From the NCBI GenBank assembly GCA_959019775.1, contig CAUEPS010000001.1, forward strand, positions 1 through 64,000: a stretch of DNA of 64,000 nt, written 5' to 3'. A program made the position numbers and the translations under genes. Below are positions 50,434 through 59,778 of the stretch, one piece after another (position 1 is the first letter of the stretch; the number at the start of each line of letters is the position of its first letter). The notes below the pieces were generated by a model. It worked only from the letters and a program-made list of their open reading frames with translations, made no database searches and was not told the DNA's origin. The DNA is from an uncultured Collinsella sp. GTDB taxonomy: Bacteria; Actinomycetota; Coriobacteriia; Coriobacteriales; Coriobacteriaceae.

Positions 50434-50600
50434 GTCCTTTCCGTTTTGGGTGGCGACGGTATGGAGCCTAGGACGTGGGGCTTTCCCAGGGGCGCAGGGC
50501 GCTCTGGGCGGTCGGTAGTCGTCGGCAAACGGCGGGTCGAGTTTTCAACAGCCCTGCTCAACTGACCAAAAACTTGCCAAAAGCTTGACGGATGCTGTTG

Positions 50601-50637
50601 AAAAAAAGCGTCTCTCGACCGATGTCGAGAGACGCTT
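50601..50637 (-). terminator. Terminator of asnS
   Basis: A perfect 13-bp stem, AAGCGTCTCTCGA (50606-50618) with 50625-50637, followed on the minus strand by seven T. An 11-bp inverted repeat TTTTCAACAGC/GCTGTTGAAAA (50542-50552, 50594-50604) flanks it. Confidence 0.9.
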
Positions 50638-50683
50638 ATGCGATGAGCGTTGGCGTGTGGCGACGCGAGCTAGCGTCCGACGA

Positions 50684-52087
50684 TTAGAAGTCGGCGTTGC
50701 CCACGGTGCGCGGGTGCGGCAGGACGTCGCGGATGTTGCCCACGCCGGTCAGATACATGACCAAGCGCTCGAAGCCCAGACCGTAGCCGGCGTGCTTGCA
50801 GGAACCGTAGCGGCGCAGGTCAAGGTAGTACTTGTACTGCTCGGGATTCATGCCCAGATCCTTGATGCGGGCCTCGAGCAGATCCAGGCGCTCCTCGCGC
50901 TGGGAGCCGCCGATGATCTCGCCGATGCCGGGAACCAGGCAGTCGGCGGCGGCGACGGTCTTGCCGTCCTCGTTCATGCGCATGTAGAACGCCTTGATCT
51001 CGGCCGGGTAGTCGGTCACGAAGGTCGGGCGCTTAAAGTGCTCCTCGGTCAGGAAGCGCTCGTGCTCGGTCTGCAAGTCGATGCCCCAGCTGACGGGGTA
51101 ATCAAACTGGTGGCCAGCAGCGACTGCCTGCTCCAGGATCTCGACGGCCTCGGTGTAGGTAACGCGGGCAAAGTCGGAGTTGGCGACATGGTCCAGGCGC
51201 TCGAGCAGACCCTTGTCCACAAACTTGTTGAGCATATTGAGCTCGTCGGGGCAGGTTGCCATGACGTCCTTAAGGACGTACTTGAGCATGGCCTCGGCGT
51301 TATCCATGTAGTCGTTAAGGTCGGCAAAGGCCATCTCGGGCTCGATCATCCAAAACTCGGCGGCGTGGCGCGTGGTGTTGGAGTTCTCGGCACGGAAGGT
51401 GGGGCCAAAGGTGTACACGTCGCCAAAGGCCATGGCAAAGTTCTCGGCATTGAGCTGGCCGGACACGGTGAGGCTTGCATGCTTGCCAAAGAAGTCCTGG
51501 CTCCAGTCGACCTCGCCGGACTCGGTGAGGGGCGGATTTTTGGGGTCGAGCGTGGTCACGCGGAACATCTCGCCGGCGCCCTCGCAGTCACTCGTGGTGA
51601 TGATGGGGGTGTTGACGTAGACAAAGCCCTGCTCCTGGAAGAAGCGGTGGATGGCGGCAGCCGCGACAGAGCGGATGCGGAACACGGCGCGGAACAGGTT
51701 GGTGCGCGGACGCAGGTGCTGCTGGGTGCGCAGGAACTCGACGGTTGCGCGCTTCTTCTGCAGTGGGTAATCCGGGGCGCTGACGCCCTCGACCTCGATG
51801 GAGGTGGCAGAAAGCTCGAAAGGCTGGGGCGCATCGGGGGTCAGCTTGACGGTGCCGGTGCAAATGAGTGCGGCCGAGACGTTTTGATGGGCGATCTCGT
51901 CGTAGTTGTCGAGTGCCTCGCGGTTCATGACGACCTGCAGGTCGCGGAAGCAGCTGCCGTCGTTGAGCGTAACAAAGCCAAAGTTCTTCATGTCGCGGAC
52001 GGACTTGACCCAGCCGGCGACGGTGACGGTCTGGCCGCCGAGCGACTCGGCATCGGCATAGAGCTGCGCGATTTTGGTGCGGTTCAC
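50684..52087 (-). CDS. asnS: Asparaginyl-tRNA synthetase
   Basis: This class II synthetase charges tRNA-Asn. The 467-residue protein has an N-terminal OB-fold anticodon-binding domain (about 1-110), a catalytic domain with motif 2 FRAENSNTTRHAAEF near residues 223-237, and a C-terminal GLGFERLVMYLTG motif 3. Translation starts at GTG 52087, which has GGGAGG just upstream; earlier in-frame residues have no ribosome site. The presence of AsnRS together with AsnB fits direct asparagine charging. It is monocistronic, with a strong terminator. Confidence 0.95.
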   Translation of the reverse strand: MNRTKIAQLYADAESLGGQTVTVAGWVKSVRDMKNFGFVTLNDGSCFRDLQVVMNREALDNYDEIAHQNVSAALICTGTVKLTPDAPQPFELSATSIEVEGVSAPDYPLQKKRATVEFLRTQQHLRPRTNLFRAVFRIRSVAAAAIHRFFQEQGFVYVNTPIITTSDCEGAGEMFRVTTLDPKNPPLTESGEVDWSQDFFGKHASLTVSGQLNAENFAMAFGDVYTFGPTFRAENSNTTRHAAEFWMIEPEMAFADLNDYMDNAEAMLKYVLKDVMATCPDELNMLNKFVDKGLLERLDHVANSDFARVTYTEAVEILEQAVAAGHQFDYPVSWGIDLQTEHERFLTEEHFKRPTFVTDYPAEIKAFYMRMNEDGKTVAAADCLVPGIGEIIGGSQREERLDLLEARIKDLGMNPEQYKYYLDLRRYGSCKHAGYGLGFERLVMYLTGVGNIRDVLPHPRTVGNADF

Positions 52088-52197
52088 GTATCCTCCCATA
52101 ACGGTTGAATGATAGTTATCCATACAGTTCGATATTCTAGCAGCTCGGCTCATTTGGGCTATACAGATAAGGCATTGGCGGGATGGTTTTTCAAACG

Positions 52198-52231
52198 AAA
52201 AGCGCCCGCGGCCTAATGGTCGTGGGCGCTT
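52198..52231 (-). terminator. Terminator of the EIIA gene
   Basis: AAGCGCCC near 52200 pairs with GGGCGCTT (52224-52231), with more pairing inside (CG, CC with GG, CG). On the minus strand TTTT follows. Confidence 0.75.
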
Positions 52232-52268
52232 GACGAGGTGCCTTTTGGCTGTGTGGCGCGGGGCCTGG

Positions 52269-52832
52269 CTACTTGGTCTTGGCAACCAGCAGCGGGTCGC
52301 CAAGCTTGACGAGCGGGTTGCCGCCGATAAGCGTTCCAGACTCGCCGACATGGTCGATGCTCTTAAGACGATCGAGCTCGGAGACGATGACGGTCACGAT
52401 GTCCTCGTGACCAGCGGCCTTAATGGCCTCGCGGTCGAAGCTGATGAGCGGCTGGCCTGCCTTGACCACATCGCCCATCTCGACAAAGCGGGCAAAACCC
52501 TTGCCGTTCATTTCCACGGTGCCCAGGCCAACATGGATGAACACGCGCAGGCCGTCCTCGGTAATCATGCCGATGGAGTGGTTGGTGACAGTGGTGGCAC
52601 CGATGCGGCCGTTGGCGGGCGCATAGATGGTGCCGGTAATGGGCTCGATGCCATAGCCCTGGCCAAGCATGCCCGAGGCGATCGTCTCGTCGGGAACCTC
52701 GTTCAGGTTGACGAGCACGCCGTTGACGGGGGCATAGATGACGCCTTCGCGGGTAGCGAAGCTTGCTGCGGGCGGAACGGACGCCTCGCCGGTCGAGGTG
52801 AAGGTGGACTTAAGCGAATCGAGCAGACCCAT
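52269..52832 (-). CDS. crr: PTS glucose-type EIIA component
   Basis: This cytosolic phosphocarrier accepts phosphate from HPr and passes it to an EIIB domain. The 187-residue protein has a short Ser/Ala-rich N-terminal segment. The EIIA-Glc core contains the phosphorylated His in FIHVGLGTVEMNGKGF near residue 108 and a second conserved His in VTNHSIGM near 92. The ATG at 52832 has GGAGG upstream. Because the PTS EIICB at 57124 has no own EIIA domain, this free EIIA may serve it (inference). It has its own terminator. Confidence 0.92.
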   Translation of the reverse strand: MGLLDSLKSTFTSTGEASVPPAASFATREGVIYAPVNGVLVNLNEVPDETIASGMLGQGYGIEPITGTIYAPANGRIGATTVTNHSIGMITEDGLRVFIHVGLGTVEMNGKGFARFVEMGDVVKAGQPLISFDREAIKAAGHEDIVTVIVSELDRLKSIDHVGESGTLIGGNPLVKLGDPLLVAKTK

Positions 52833-53075
52833 AGTTGCCTCCAACTTAAATAGGCGCATATCGCGCGTTTGGTTTGCCGGAAACGTTTCACATGTGTTTC
52901 GCGGCTTGGTCAACGCCCCTATTCTACGCTGCTCAACGATACCTCTGAACTGGGATTATGTGATATATCAGTTGAAGGGAAACTTATTGCCGGAGTGTTT
53001 CTGCGCCACGGGTTCAAGTGGGGTACGCTTGAAGGCGAAAAACAAGGGCGCATAATTTGCGCGAAGGGAGCACAT

Positions 53076-53975
53076 ATGATTGTCGAGAACCATGCGCTGT
53101 GGGGCGAGGAGCCGACCGAGGATTATCCGGCGACCTTTACGTATCTGGGTGCCGAGCCGCTGCCCGACAAGCCCAATGGCCGCCGCCCCGCGGTGATCAT
53201 CTGCGGCGGAGGCGGGTTTACGCATATCGCTCCGCACGAGCAGGACCCGGTGGCGTTTGCGTTTTTGGACCGCGGCTACCAGGCCTTTGTGCTCAACTAT
53301 GTCACGAGTTCTACGGGTGACGTGAGCTTTCCGCACCCCCAGGCAGATCTTGCCAAGATGGTCGCCACGGTGCGCGCGAATGCCGACGAGTGGCATGTCG
53401 ACCCCAAGCGCGTGTGCGTCGTGGGCTTTTCTGCTGGCGGCATGATTTGCGCCTCGCTGGCAACACAGTGGAAGACCGGCCCCTTCGCGGCACTTGCCGG
53501 GGCGCGTCCGGACGACATTCGTCCCGATGCCGTGGTGCTGGGCTATCCATTGCTCGACTTTGCCTATGTGCGCGACATGCAGACGCGCGATCCGCGCATT
53601 GACTTGCGCGTGCCCAAGACGGGCGGCAAGACGGGGCGCGATTTGCTCAACGACTACCTGTCGATGGTGACGGGCGGCGAGGCAGCTGACGAGCATCTGG
53701 CCGACATCTGCCCCACCACGCATGTTTCGCGTCAGATGCCACCGACCTTTGTATGGGGCGTGTCCGACGACAAGACGGCGCCGATCGCGCAGGTCTATCC
53801 GTTTGCCCAACGCATGGCGGAGGAGGGCGTCGCTTGCGAGATGCACGTCTTTGACCAGGGCGGTCACGGCCTTTCGCTCGGCAACGCCAACACCGCGGTC
53901 GACAACGAGGACAAGCAGGTGGCGGTCCGCCCCTGGATTCGCCTAGCCTTCCGCTTTCTGGAGCGCCATCTGTAA
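53076..53975 (+). CDS. Alpha/beta-hydrolase, esterase/acetylesterase type
   Basis: This is a predicted cytosolic carboxylesterase of 299 residues. It has the oxyanion-type GGGGFTHI near residues 45-52, the nucleophile elbow GFSAGG near 118, a late Asp in SDDKTAP, and the catalytic His in DQGGHGLSL near 266. It resembles the BD-FAE/acetyl-xylan esterase-like group that removes acyl groups from sugars; the substrate is unknown. The ATG at 53076 has AAGGGAG 6 bases ahead. A longer in-frame reading would enter the divergent leader of the EIIA gene. A family B palindrome follows. Confidence 0.8.
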   Translation: MIVENHALWGEEPTEDYPATFTYLGAEPLPDKPNGRRPAVIICGGGGFTHIAPHEQDPVAFAFLDRGYQAFVLNYVTSSTGDVSFPHPQADLAKMVATVRANADEWHVDPKRVCVVGFSAGGMICASLATQWKTGPFAALAGARPDDIRPDAVVLGYPLLDFAYVRDMQTRDPRIDLRVPKTGGKTGRDLLNDYLSMVTGGEAADEHLADICPTTHVSRQMPPTFVWGVSDDKTAPIAQVYPFAQRMAEEGVACEMHVFDQGGHGLSLGNANTAVDNEDKQVAVRPWIRLAFRFLERHL

Positions 53976-54003
53976 GAGGACGGGCATCCCAGCCCTTCAA
54001 TAA

Positions 54004-54077
54004 CTTGCGGTGAAATAGTTCCTATCTGGGGCATCAACCAGCCCATCCAGGAACTATTCCACCGCAACTTTGTTTTT
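54004..54077 (+). repeat. Long palindrome repeat (family B), copy 2
   Basis: TTGCGGTGAAATAGTTCCT (54005-54023) pairs with AGGAACTATTCCACCGCAA (54049-54067), with one mismatch, plus a small GGG/CCC stem in the loop. A T-rich run follows, so it may terminate the hydrolase gene. Confidence 0.75.
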
Positions 54078-54089
54078 GATGTCCCGTCC

Positions 54090-54290
54090 GGAAACTGCAT
54101 CCCAGTTCCCCCTTCAAGGTGGGACACGGTTTCCCATAGGGCCTCGACTGAGAAAGTGCGTCCCGTTTCGAGTGGGGATTCCGGGATGCATTTTCCGTAA
54201 GAGGCCTGTTTGGGAAACCATATCCCGTTTCGAGCCAGAATTCTGGGATGTAGTTTCCCCGAGAGGCCTCATCGGGAAACTATGGCCCTG
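54090..54290. repeat. Tandem array of three to four hairpin units
   Basis: Units of about 62 bases start near 54090, 54146 and 54208, with a partial fourth near 54271. Each has GGGAAAC/GTTTCCC-type outer arms and TCCC/GGGA inner arms and is followed by an AGGCCT block. The units differ in sequence but mostly keep pairing. No gene lies in the 53976-54447 gap. Confidence 0.6.
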
Positions 54291-54327
54291 AACTCTCCTG
54301 CCTGTCCCCATTGCGCCAATCTGCTGA

Positions 54328-54400
54328 TTGAACGTCATTGTGTGTTCACGCTATCATGTAAGCTTAAAATTGGTTAGCCATGGCAAACGGTTAGCCATGG
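54328..54400 (+). promoter_or_regulatory. Promoter and possible metal-regulator operator of feoAB
   Basis: TTGAAC (54328-54333) and TATCAT (54352-54357) are 18 bases apart. Just downstream, GGTTAGCCATGG occurs twice (54372-54383 and 54389-54400), 17 bases apart. The position fits an operator for an iron or manganese repressor of the DtxR/MntR kind; the match to a consensus is only partial. Confidence 0.45.
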
Positions 54401-54447
54401 TGAACATAAATGCAACGCCCTGTGGGCGCCGGGGGAGGAACACGGAC

Positions 54448-56808
54448 GTGAAGCTCGATACACTCGAGATTGGAAAGGACGCCGTTGTCGCATCGGTGAC
54501 ATCCGACGATCAGGCGCTTCGACAGCATATTTTGGACATGGGTCTAACGCCGGGCACCGAAGTTACCATGATGAAGTACGCCCCCATGGGTGACCCGCTC
54601 GAGATCCGCCTGCGTGGCTACGAGTTGACGCTGCGCAAGGACGATGCCGCTCGCATCGAGCTCGTGGGTGTTCACGACACCGATGCGGGTCCGCGCGCTA
54701 ACGCCGCAATCGGCACGACGGAGCATCCGGCCCTGGGCGAGGGGACGTATTCGCCCCGCGCCGCGAAGACGGCCGTGCCTGAGGGCGCGCCGCTGCATTT
54801 TGCCCTCGCCGGCAACCAAAACTGCGGTAAGACCACGCTGTTCAACCAGCTTACGGGCTCCAACCAGCACGTCGGCAACTTTCCCGGCGTAACGGTCGAC
54901 CGCAAAGACGGTACCATTCGTAACCACCCCGAGGCGAGCGTTACCGACCTGCCCGGCATTTACTCTCTGTCGCCGTACACGGGTGAGGAGATCGTGAGCC
55001 GCCAGTTTATCCTGGATGAGCATCCCGACGCCATCATCGATATCATTGACGCCACCAACATCGAGCGCAACCTGTACCTGACACTGCAGCTCATGGAGCT
55101 TGACCGTCCTATGGTCATCGCGCTCAACATGATGGACGAGGTGACCGCCAACGGCGGCGCCGTAGACGTCAACTTGCTCGAGAGCCTGTTGGGCGTGCCC
55201 GTTGTCCCCATTAGCGCTGCCCGCAACGAGGGCATCGGCGAGCTGGTGGACCACGCCCTGCACGTGGCACGGTTCCGCGAGCGCCCCGGTCGCCTGGACT
55301 TTTGCGCGCCCGACGGTCCGGACGGCGGTGCACTGCATCGCTGCATTCACGGCATTGCTAACCTGATCGAGGACCATGCCGTGACGGCGCACATCCCGGT
55401 GCGCTTTGCGGCGACCAAGCTGGTCGAGGGCGATGAGCTGGTAACCGAGGCGCTTCACCTGGATCGCAACGAGCTCGACGCTATCGAGCACATCATCACC
55501 CAGATGGAGGGCGAGGCCGGCACTGACCGCCTGTCTGCGCTGGCGGACATGCGCTTTAGCTTTATCGGCGATGTGTGCGGGCGCTGCGTCGTCAAGCCGC
55601 ACGAAAGTCGCGAACACGTGCGCTCTGTCAAAATCGACCGCATTCTGACGGGTCGCTATACGGCCATTCCGGCGTTTCTGTTGATCATGGGCCTCGTCTT
55701 TTGGCTGACGTTTGGCGTGATCGGCGCGGCGTTGCAGGGACTCATGGAGGACGGTATCGCTGCCATCATCGCCTCGGCCGATGCGGGCCTCAAGGCGTTC
55801 GGTACCAACGACGTGGTGCGCTCGCTGGCTGTCGACGGCGTGCTTACGGGCGTGGGCAGTGTGCTGACCTTCCTGCCGATTATCGTCGTGCTCTTTTTGT
55901 TCCTCTCCATTCTGGAAGACTCCGGATACATGGCGCGCGTGGCCTTTGTCATGGATAAGGTGTTGCGTCGCTTTGGTCTGTCGGGCCGCAGCTTCGTGCC
56001 CATGCTCGTCGGCTTTGGCTGCACCGTGCCAGCTATCATGTCGACCCGTACGCTCCCATCCGAGCACGACCGCAAGATGACGGTCATGCTCACGCCGTTT
56101 ATGAGCTGCTCAGCCAAGCTGCCGGTTTACGGCTTGCTGTGCGGGGCGTTTTTCCCGCAGGCGACGGTTCCCGCCATGGTCTCGCTCTATCTGATCGGTA
56201 TCGTGGTCGGCTGCGTCGCGGCTTTGGTGCTCAACCGCACGGCATTTAAGGGCGACCCGGTGCCGTTTATCATGGAGCTCCCCAATTACCGCCTGCCGAG
56301 CGTCAAGACGACGGTGATGCTGGCATGGGATAAGGCCAAGGACTTCATCACCAAGGCCTTTACCATTATCTTTGCCGCGACCGTGGTCATCTGGTTCCTT
56401 CAGACGTTCGACATCCGCTTTAACGTGGTCGCCGACCAGTCGCAAAGCCTGCTTGCCGGTCTGGGTAGCATCATCGCGCCGGTGTTGGCCCCGCTCGGCT
56501 TTGGCGACTGGCGCGCCTCGACGGCGCTCGTCACGGGGCTCATTGCCAAGGAGAGCGTCATCTCGACGCTCACGGTGCTTTTGGGCGCAACGTCGCCCGC
56601 GGCACTGTCAGCCATGTTTTCGCCGTTTACCGCCTACGTGTTCCTGGTCTTTACGCTGCTGTACCCGCCTTGCGTGGCGTCCATCGGCGCCGTCAAGAGC
56701 GAGTTGGGCGCACGCTATGCCGTGGCCGTATTCGCGTTTCAGGTGACGGTCGCCTGGGTCGTGGCGTTTGTCGTGCATTCGGCGGGCATGTTGCTGGGGT
56801 TGGCTTAG
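54448..56808 (+). CDS. feoB: Fused FeoA-FeoB ferrous iron transporter
   Basis: This is a membrane ferrous iron importer of 786 residues. Residues 1-75 are a FeoA (SH3-like) domain with HILDMGLTPGTEV. The FeoB G domain follows: G1 GNQNCGKT near 125, G2 NFPGVTV, G3 DLPGIYS, G4 NMMDE, G5 SAARNEG. The membrane part (about 390-786) has the two gate repeats (GFGCTVPAIM and a second one around GLIAKESVIS). Start is GTG 54448 with GGGAGGA 8 bases ahead; an earlier in-frame ATG at 54328 overlaps the promoter. The A-B fusion replaces the usual two-gene order. Confidence 0.93.
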   Translation: MKLDTLEIGKDAVVASVTSDDQALRQHILDMGLTPGTEVTMMKYAPMGDPLEIRLRGYELTLRKDDAARIELVGVHDTDAGPRANAAIGTTEHPALGEGTYSPRAAKTAVPEGAPLHFALAGNQNCGKTTLFNQLTGSNQHVGNFPGVTVDRKDGTIRNHPEASVTDLPGIYSLSPYTGEEIVSRQFILDEHPDAIIDIIDATNIERNLYLTLQLMELDRPMVIALNMMDEVTANGGAVDVNLLESLLGVPVVPISAARNEGIGELVDHALHVARFRERPGRLDFCAPDGPDGGALHRCIHGIANLIEDHAVTAHIPVRFAATKLVEGDELVTEALHLDRNELDAIEHIITQMEGEAGTDRLSALADMRFSFIGDVCGRCVVKPHESREHVRSVKIDRILTGRYTAIPAFLLIMGLVFWLTFGVIGAALQGLMEDGIAAIIASADAGLKAFGTNDVVRSLAVDGVLTGVGSVLTFLPIIVVLFLFLSILEDSGYMARVAFVMDKVLRRFGLSGRSFVPMLVGFGCTVPAIMSTRTLPSEHDRKMTVMLTPFMSCSAKLPVYGLLCGAFFPQATVPAMVSLYLIGIVVGCVAALVLNRTAFKGDPVPFIMELPNYRLPSVKTTVMLAWDKAKDFITKAFTIIFAATVVIWFLQTFDIRFNVVADQSQSLLAGLGSIIAPVLAPLGFGDWRASTALVTGLIAKESVISTLTVLLGATSPAALSAMFSPFTAYVFLVFTLLYPPCVASIGAVKSELGARYAVAVFAFQVTVAWVVAFVVHSAGMLLGLA

Positions 56809-57123
56809 GGGCGCGTTGATGCTCCGCGCTTTTGGGCGAGCAACAATTCAACAAAATATGAGAGAGAATACCGGTAATTGTCGGCCTGCGGGGACTGTCC
56901 TACGCTGCAGGTTGCCGTTCGCTGCCTATTTGCTGTCGTTTACGGATTCGTAAATACTTGCAATCGTCGGTCGATTTAACCGCATTACGCGATGCCGATG
57001 CACATTTTTTGTGCCCCTTTCTACAATCACTTTGTGTCTATTGCCGAGCATGTCTTCCGTTTCGCCTGTGTGGGGACGTGGGGTGCAATAGTCGTTTGTA
57101 GAGGCTCATTGAGGAGGGAATTG
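56809..57123. other. Leader region of the PTS gene
   Basis: About 315 bases without a recognisable gene. It contains a CCTGC/GCAGG hairpin enclosing GGGGACTGTCC (56885-56911), a palindrome TTTACG/CGTAAA (56939-56954), and the octamer CGTAAATA (56949-56956), which recurs before the GH4 gene. A regulator site is plausible; nothing more can be named. Confidence 0.4.
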
Positions 57124-58788
57124 ATGAAAGAAAAATTCCAATCGTTCGGAAAGGCAATGCTCGTTCCGATTACGCTCATTGCCATTTCCGGTCTCTTTTT
57201 GGGTATCGGTAGCGTTTTTACGACCGAACTGACCCTTGTGTCCCTTGGCGTTAATTGGGACTGGTATGCCGCTTCGCCGCTCTTTACGTTCTTCTCGGTA
57301 TTTAAGGGTCTCGGCGAGGTAATCATTGGAAACCTCGGTGTTTTGTTTGCCGTCGGCTGCGCCTTCTCCTTGTCTCGCAAAGAGAAGGGCTGGGCTGCCT
57401 TTTCTGCCCTTGTCTGCTATCTCACCATGCTCAAGACGGTTGAGATTCTGCTTGGAGCAGCTGGCTTGGCTGCCGACAATACAACGGTGGAAGCTCTTCA
57501 GAAGGTCGGCCTTACGTCCATTCAGGCGAGTGAGCAGTCCGCACTCTACACTACCTCGCTCGGCTTTTTTGGCTACAGCTCTGGTGTCTTTGGCGGCATT
57601 ATCGTGGGCTGCCTGGTCGCCTGGATCACCGGCCGTTTTTACAAGACCAAGCTTCCAACGGCGCTGGCGTTTTTTGCGGGCAGTCGAACGGTCCCCATTG
57701 TATCGCTGGTCGCCGGTGGCATCCTGGGCGGCATCATGTACTTCGTCTGGCCCGTCATCGGTGGATGCTTCTCGGGTATTGCGACGTTCGTGAAAGGCTC
57801 CGGTCTGGTCGGTACGTTTGTCTATCGCTGGGTGCTCGAGAGCCTTGTGCCGTTTGGCTTGCATCCGCTGCTCGAGACGCCCATGTATTGGACTGAGCTT
57901 GGCGGCTCCATGGTCGTCGATGGAACGCGCGTGGTGGGCAATAGCGCCATTCAGCTTGCACAGCTCGCTTCTCCCAGCAGTGACAAGCTCTTGGTTAGGG
58001 CCTTCATGGCTGGCTATGGCATTAACGATTACGCGTTGTTCCCGGGCATCGCCCTTGCTATGTGGTCTTGTGCCAAGCCCCAGAACCGCAAGAAGGTTGC
58101 TGGTCTTTTAATCCCCACAGTGATTTCGACTGTTTTCTTTGGCGTTACGGAGCCTATTCTCTTTACGTTCCTGTTTGCCGCCCCCTGGCTCTACTTTGGC
58201 GTTTACGCTCCGCTTTCCGGACTGGGTGAAGTTCTCTCGGAGGCAATGGGCGTTTCGGTGTACCAGGGAAATATCAAGGACCTGATCCCATTCTTATTCC
58301 GCCCCGAGAAGCTTAATCTGCTTCCGTACCTTATCCTGCTCCCCGCCTTTTTCCTGGCAGCTTTCTTCCTCTTCCGGTTCTTTATTACTAAGTTCGATAT
58401 CAAGACGCCCGGTCGAGACGATGGTGACGATATTGAGTTGATCAACAGCAGAGCTGAGTTCGAGGCAAAGGCCGCTGAGGCAAAGGGCGAGTCTGATAGC
58501 ACTCCCGAGAAGGCAGTCCAGGGCCGTGCGACCAAGGACAGCGCGCTTGCTGTTGGCATTGTCGAAGCGCTTGGTGGAGCCGACAACATTGATGATCTTG
58601 ACAACTGCATCTCACGTCTTCGCGTGATTGTCAAGGATGGTTCTAAGGTTGCAGACGACGAGGTGTTCACCAAGAATCTTGAAGCTATGGGCGTTATCCG
58701 CCTGAGCGACAAGGCAATCCAGGTCATTTACGGTCCTCGTGTCGGCGAAGTCGCTTCTGAGGTGCACGAAGTTCTCGGTGACGAGTAA
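57124..58788 (+). CDS. PTS transporter EIICB, alpha-glucoside/glucose type
   Basis: This membrane permease imports and phosphorylates a sugar. The 554-residue protein has the EIIC domain (about 1-430, roughly ten helices, with GVTEPILF near 344) and a C-terminal EIIB domain with the phosphorylated Cys in LDNCISRLRV near residue 500. No EIIA domain is attached. The ATG at 57124 has GGAGGG upstream. Next to it are an RpiR regulator and a GH4 phospho-glycosidase, so an alpha-glucoside such as maltose is the likely substrate (inference). Confidence 0.9.
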   Translation: MKEKFQSFGKAMLVPITLIAISGLFLGIGSVFTTELTLVSLGVNWDWYAASPLFTFFSVFKGLGEVIIGNLGVLFAVGCAFSLSRKEKGWAAFSALVCYLTMLKTVEILLGAAGLAADNTTVEALQKVGLTSIQASEQSALYTTSLGFFGYSSGVFGGIIVGCLVAWITGRFYKTKLPTALAFFAGSRTVPIVSLVAGGILGGIMYFVWPVIGGCFSGIATFVKGSGLVGTFVYRWVLESLVPFGLHPLLETPMYWTELGGSMVVDGTRVVGNSAIQLAQLASPSSDKLLVRAFMAGYGINDYALFPGIALAMWSCAKPQNRKKVAGLLIPTVISTVFFGVTEPILFTFLFAAPWLYFGVYAPLSGLGEVLSEAMGVSVYQGNIKDLIPFLFRPEKLNLLPYLILLPAFFLAAFFLFRFFITKFDIKTPGRDDGDDIELINSRAEFEAKAAEAKGESDSTPEKAVQGRATKDSALAVGIVEALGGADNIDDLDNCISRLRVIVKDGSKVADDEVFTKNLEAMGVIRLSDKAIQVIYGPRVGEVASEVHEVLGDE

Positions 58789-58827
58789 AACGCGCAAGTG
58801 GCTTTCAATTGCATAGCGCAATTCCAG

Positions 58828-58874
58828 GGCTTGGCTTCCTATCGCATGATTTAGGGGGCCAAGCCTTCTTGTTT
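58828..58874 (+). terminator. Terminator after the PTS gene
   Basis: GGCTTGGC (58828-58835) pairs with GCCAAGCC (58858-58865), followed by TTCTTGTTTT. The right arm lies inside the end of the convergent rpiR gene. Confidence 0.7.
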
Positions 58875-59603
58875 TAGATTGTCAAGGCAGATACTCAATA
58901 GTTCTTCGAATGCGAGAATACAACTCCCGGTAAAGCAGTTAGGCTTAACGTTCTTAAGATCCATTGGGTGATCGTCATGTATCGTAAAGATTGCGTCTGC
59001 CGTCTTGGCGAGCTCACTGTCTTCGTTGCCGGTAAACGCGAGGGTCGTAATGCCCGCGTCGTGGCATGCCCTTGCGGTTTCCAGGATGGCTTCTGTCTGG
59101 CCCGATTTGGATATGAGCATCATGCAGCTGAGCGTATTTCGGTTGGATTCGACAAACTGATCGGTTTCTAGGAAGTCCTGTATGACGGCCAAAAAGCCAA
59201 GTCCAACGAGCTTGGTCGCCATGTACTGCGCAACGATGCGTGAGAAGCCCTCTCCGTTTACTCCGATCATTCTGTTGCGATGCAGTGCGGCGATGAATAC
59301 GTCTACATCTCCGGTGTGACATACGAAGTGGACGCTACTGTCTTTGAGTGATTGATTCATTTCGCGGGAGACATGCTGAAGGTGCTTGAGATCGTACATC
59401 ATTTCGCGGTAGCCACGGTAGCCGAGCTTTTTCGAAAGCCTGATGACTGTCGTCATGCTGGTAAAGCATGCCATGGCGACGGGTTTTATGCCAATATCAT
59501 CGAGGGCGTCGATATTGTTGAGTAGGTATTCGAGTACGCTTTGCTCGGTTTCGGATAGCTTTGCGGCTGAGTAGAGCTTGGAAATCTGCTTTTTATCAAC
59601 CAT
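58851..59603 (-). CDS. RpiR-family regulator (HTH + SIS)
   Basis: This sugar-phosphate-responsive regulator has 250 residues. The N-terminal HTH_6 domain (about 1-75) contains MTTVIRLSKKLGYRGYREM. The SIS sugar-phosphate domain (about 100-235) contains ISKSGQTEAIL. It is divergent from the GH4 gene and convergent with the PTS gene, so it probably controls both in response to the imported sugar phosphate. The ATG at 59603 has GGAAGGAAG upstream; earlier in-frame codons lack this. Confidence 0.88.
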   Translation of the reverse strand: MVDKKQISKLYSAAKLSETEQSVLEYLLNNIDALDDIGIKPVAMACFTSMTTVIRLSKKLGYRGYREMMYDLKHLQHVSREMNQSLKDSSVHFVCHTGDVDVFIAALHRNRMIGVNGEGFSRIVAQYMATKLVGLGFLAVIQDFLETDQFVESNRNTLSCMMLISKSGQTEAILETARACHDAGITTLAFTGNEDSELAKTADAIFTIHDDHPMDLKNVKPNCFTGSCILAFEELLSICLDNLKQEGLAP

Positions 59604-59778
59604 CGGTGCTTCCTTCCCGCCGGACGTGTGTGGCCGCTTCCGTTGCGTAAATAATAACTCCTTGGGGAATTCCTTTCCCGCCTTGCAACCGGGGCGGGAA
59701 GCGGCCCTCCATGCTGGATACAATATCCAAACACAGGCGAACCATGCAATATTGAATGTGCTAATTGGGGGTTTCGAT

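Noticed and set aside
54300..54318. CCTGTCCCC before feoAB as a family A copy
   Set aside because: The core is present but no inverted arms could be found around it.
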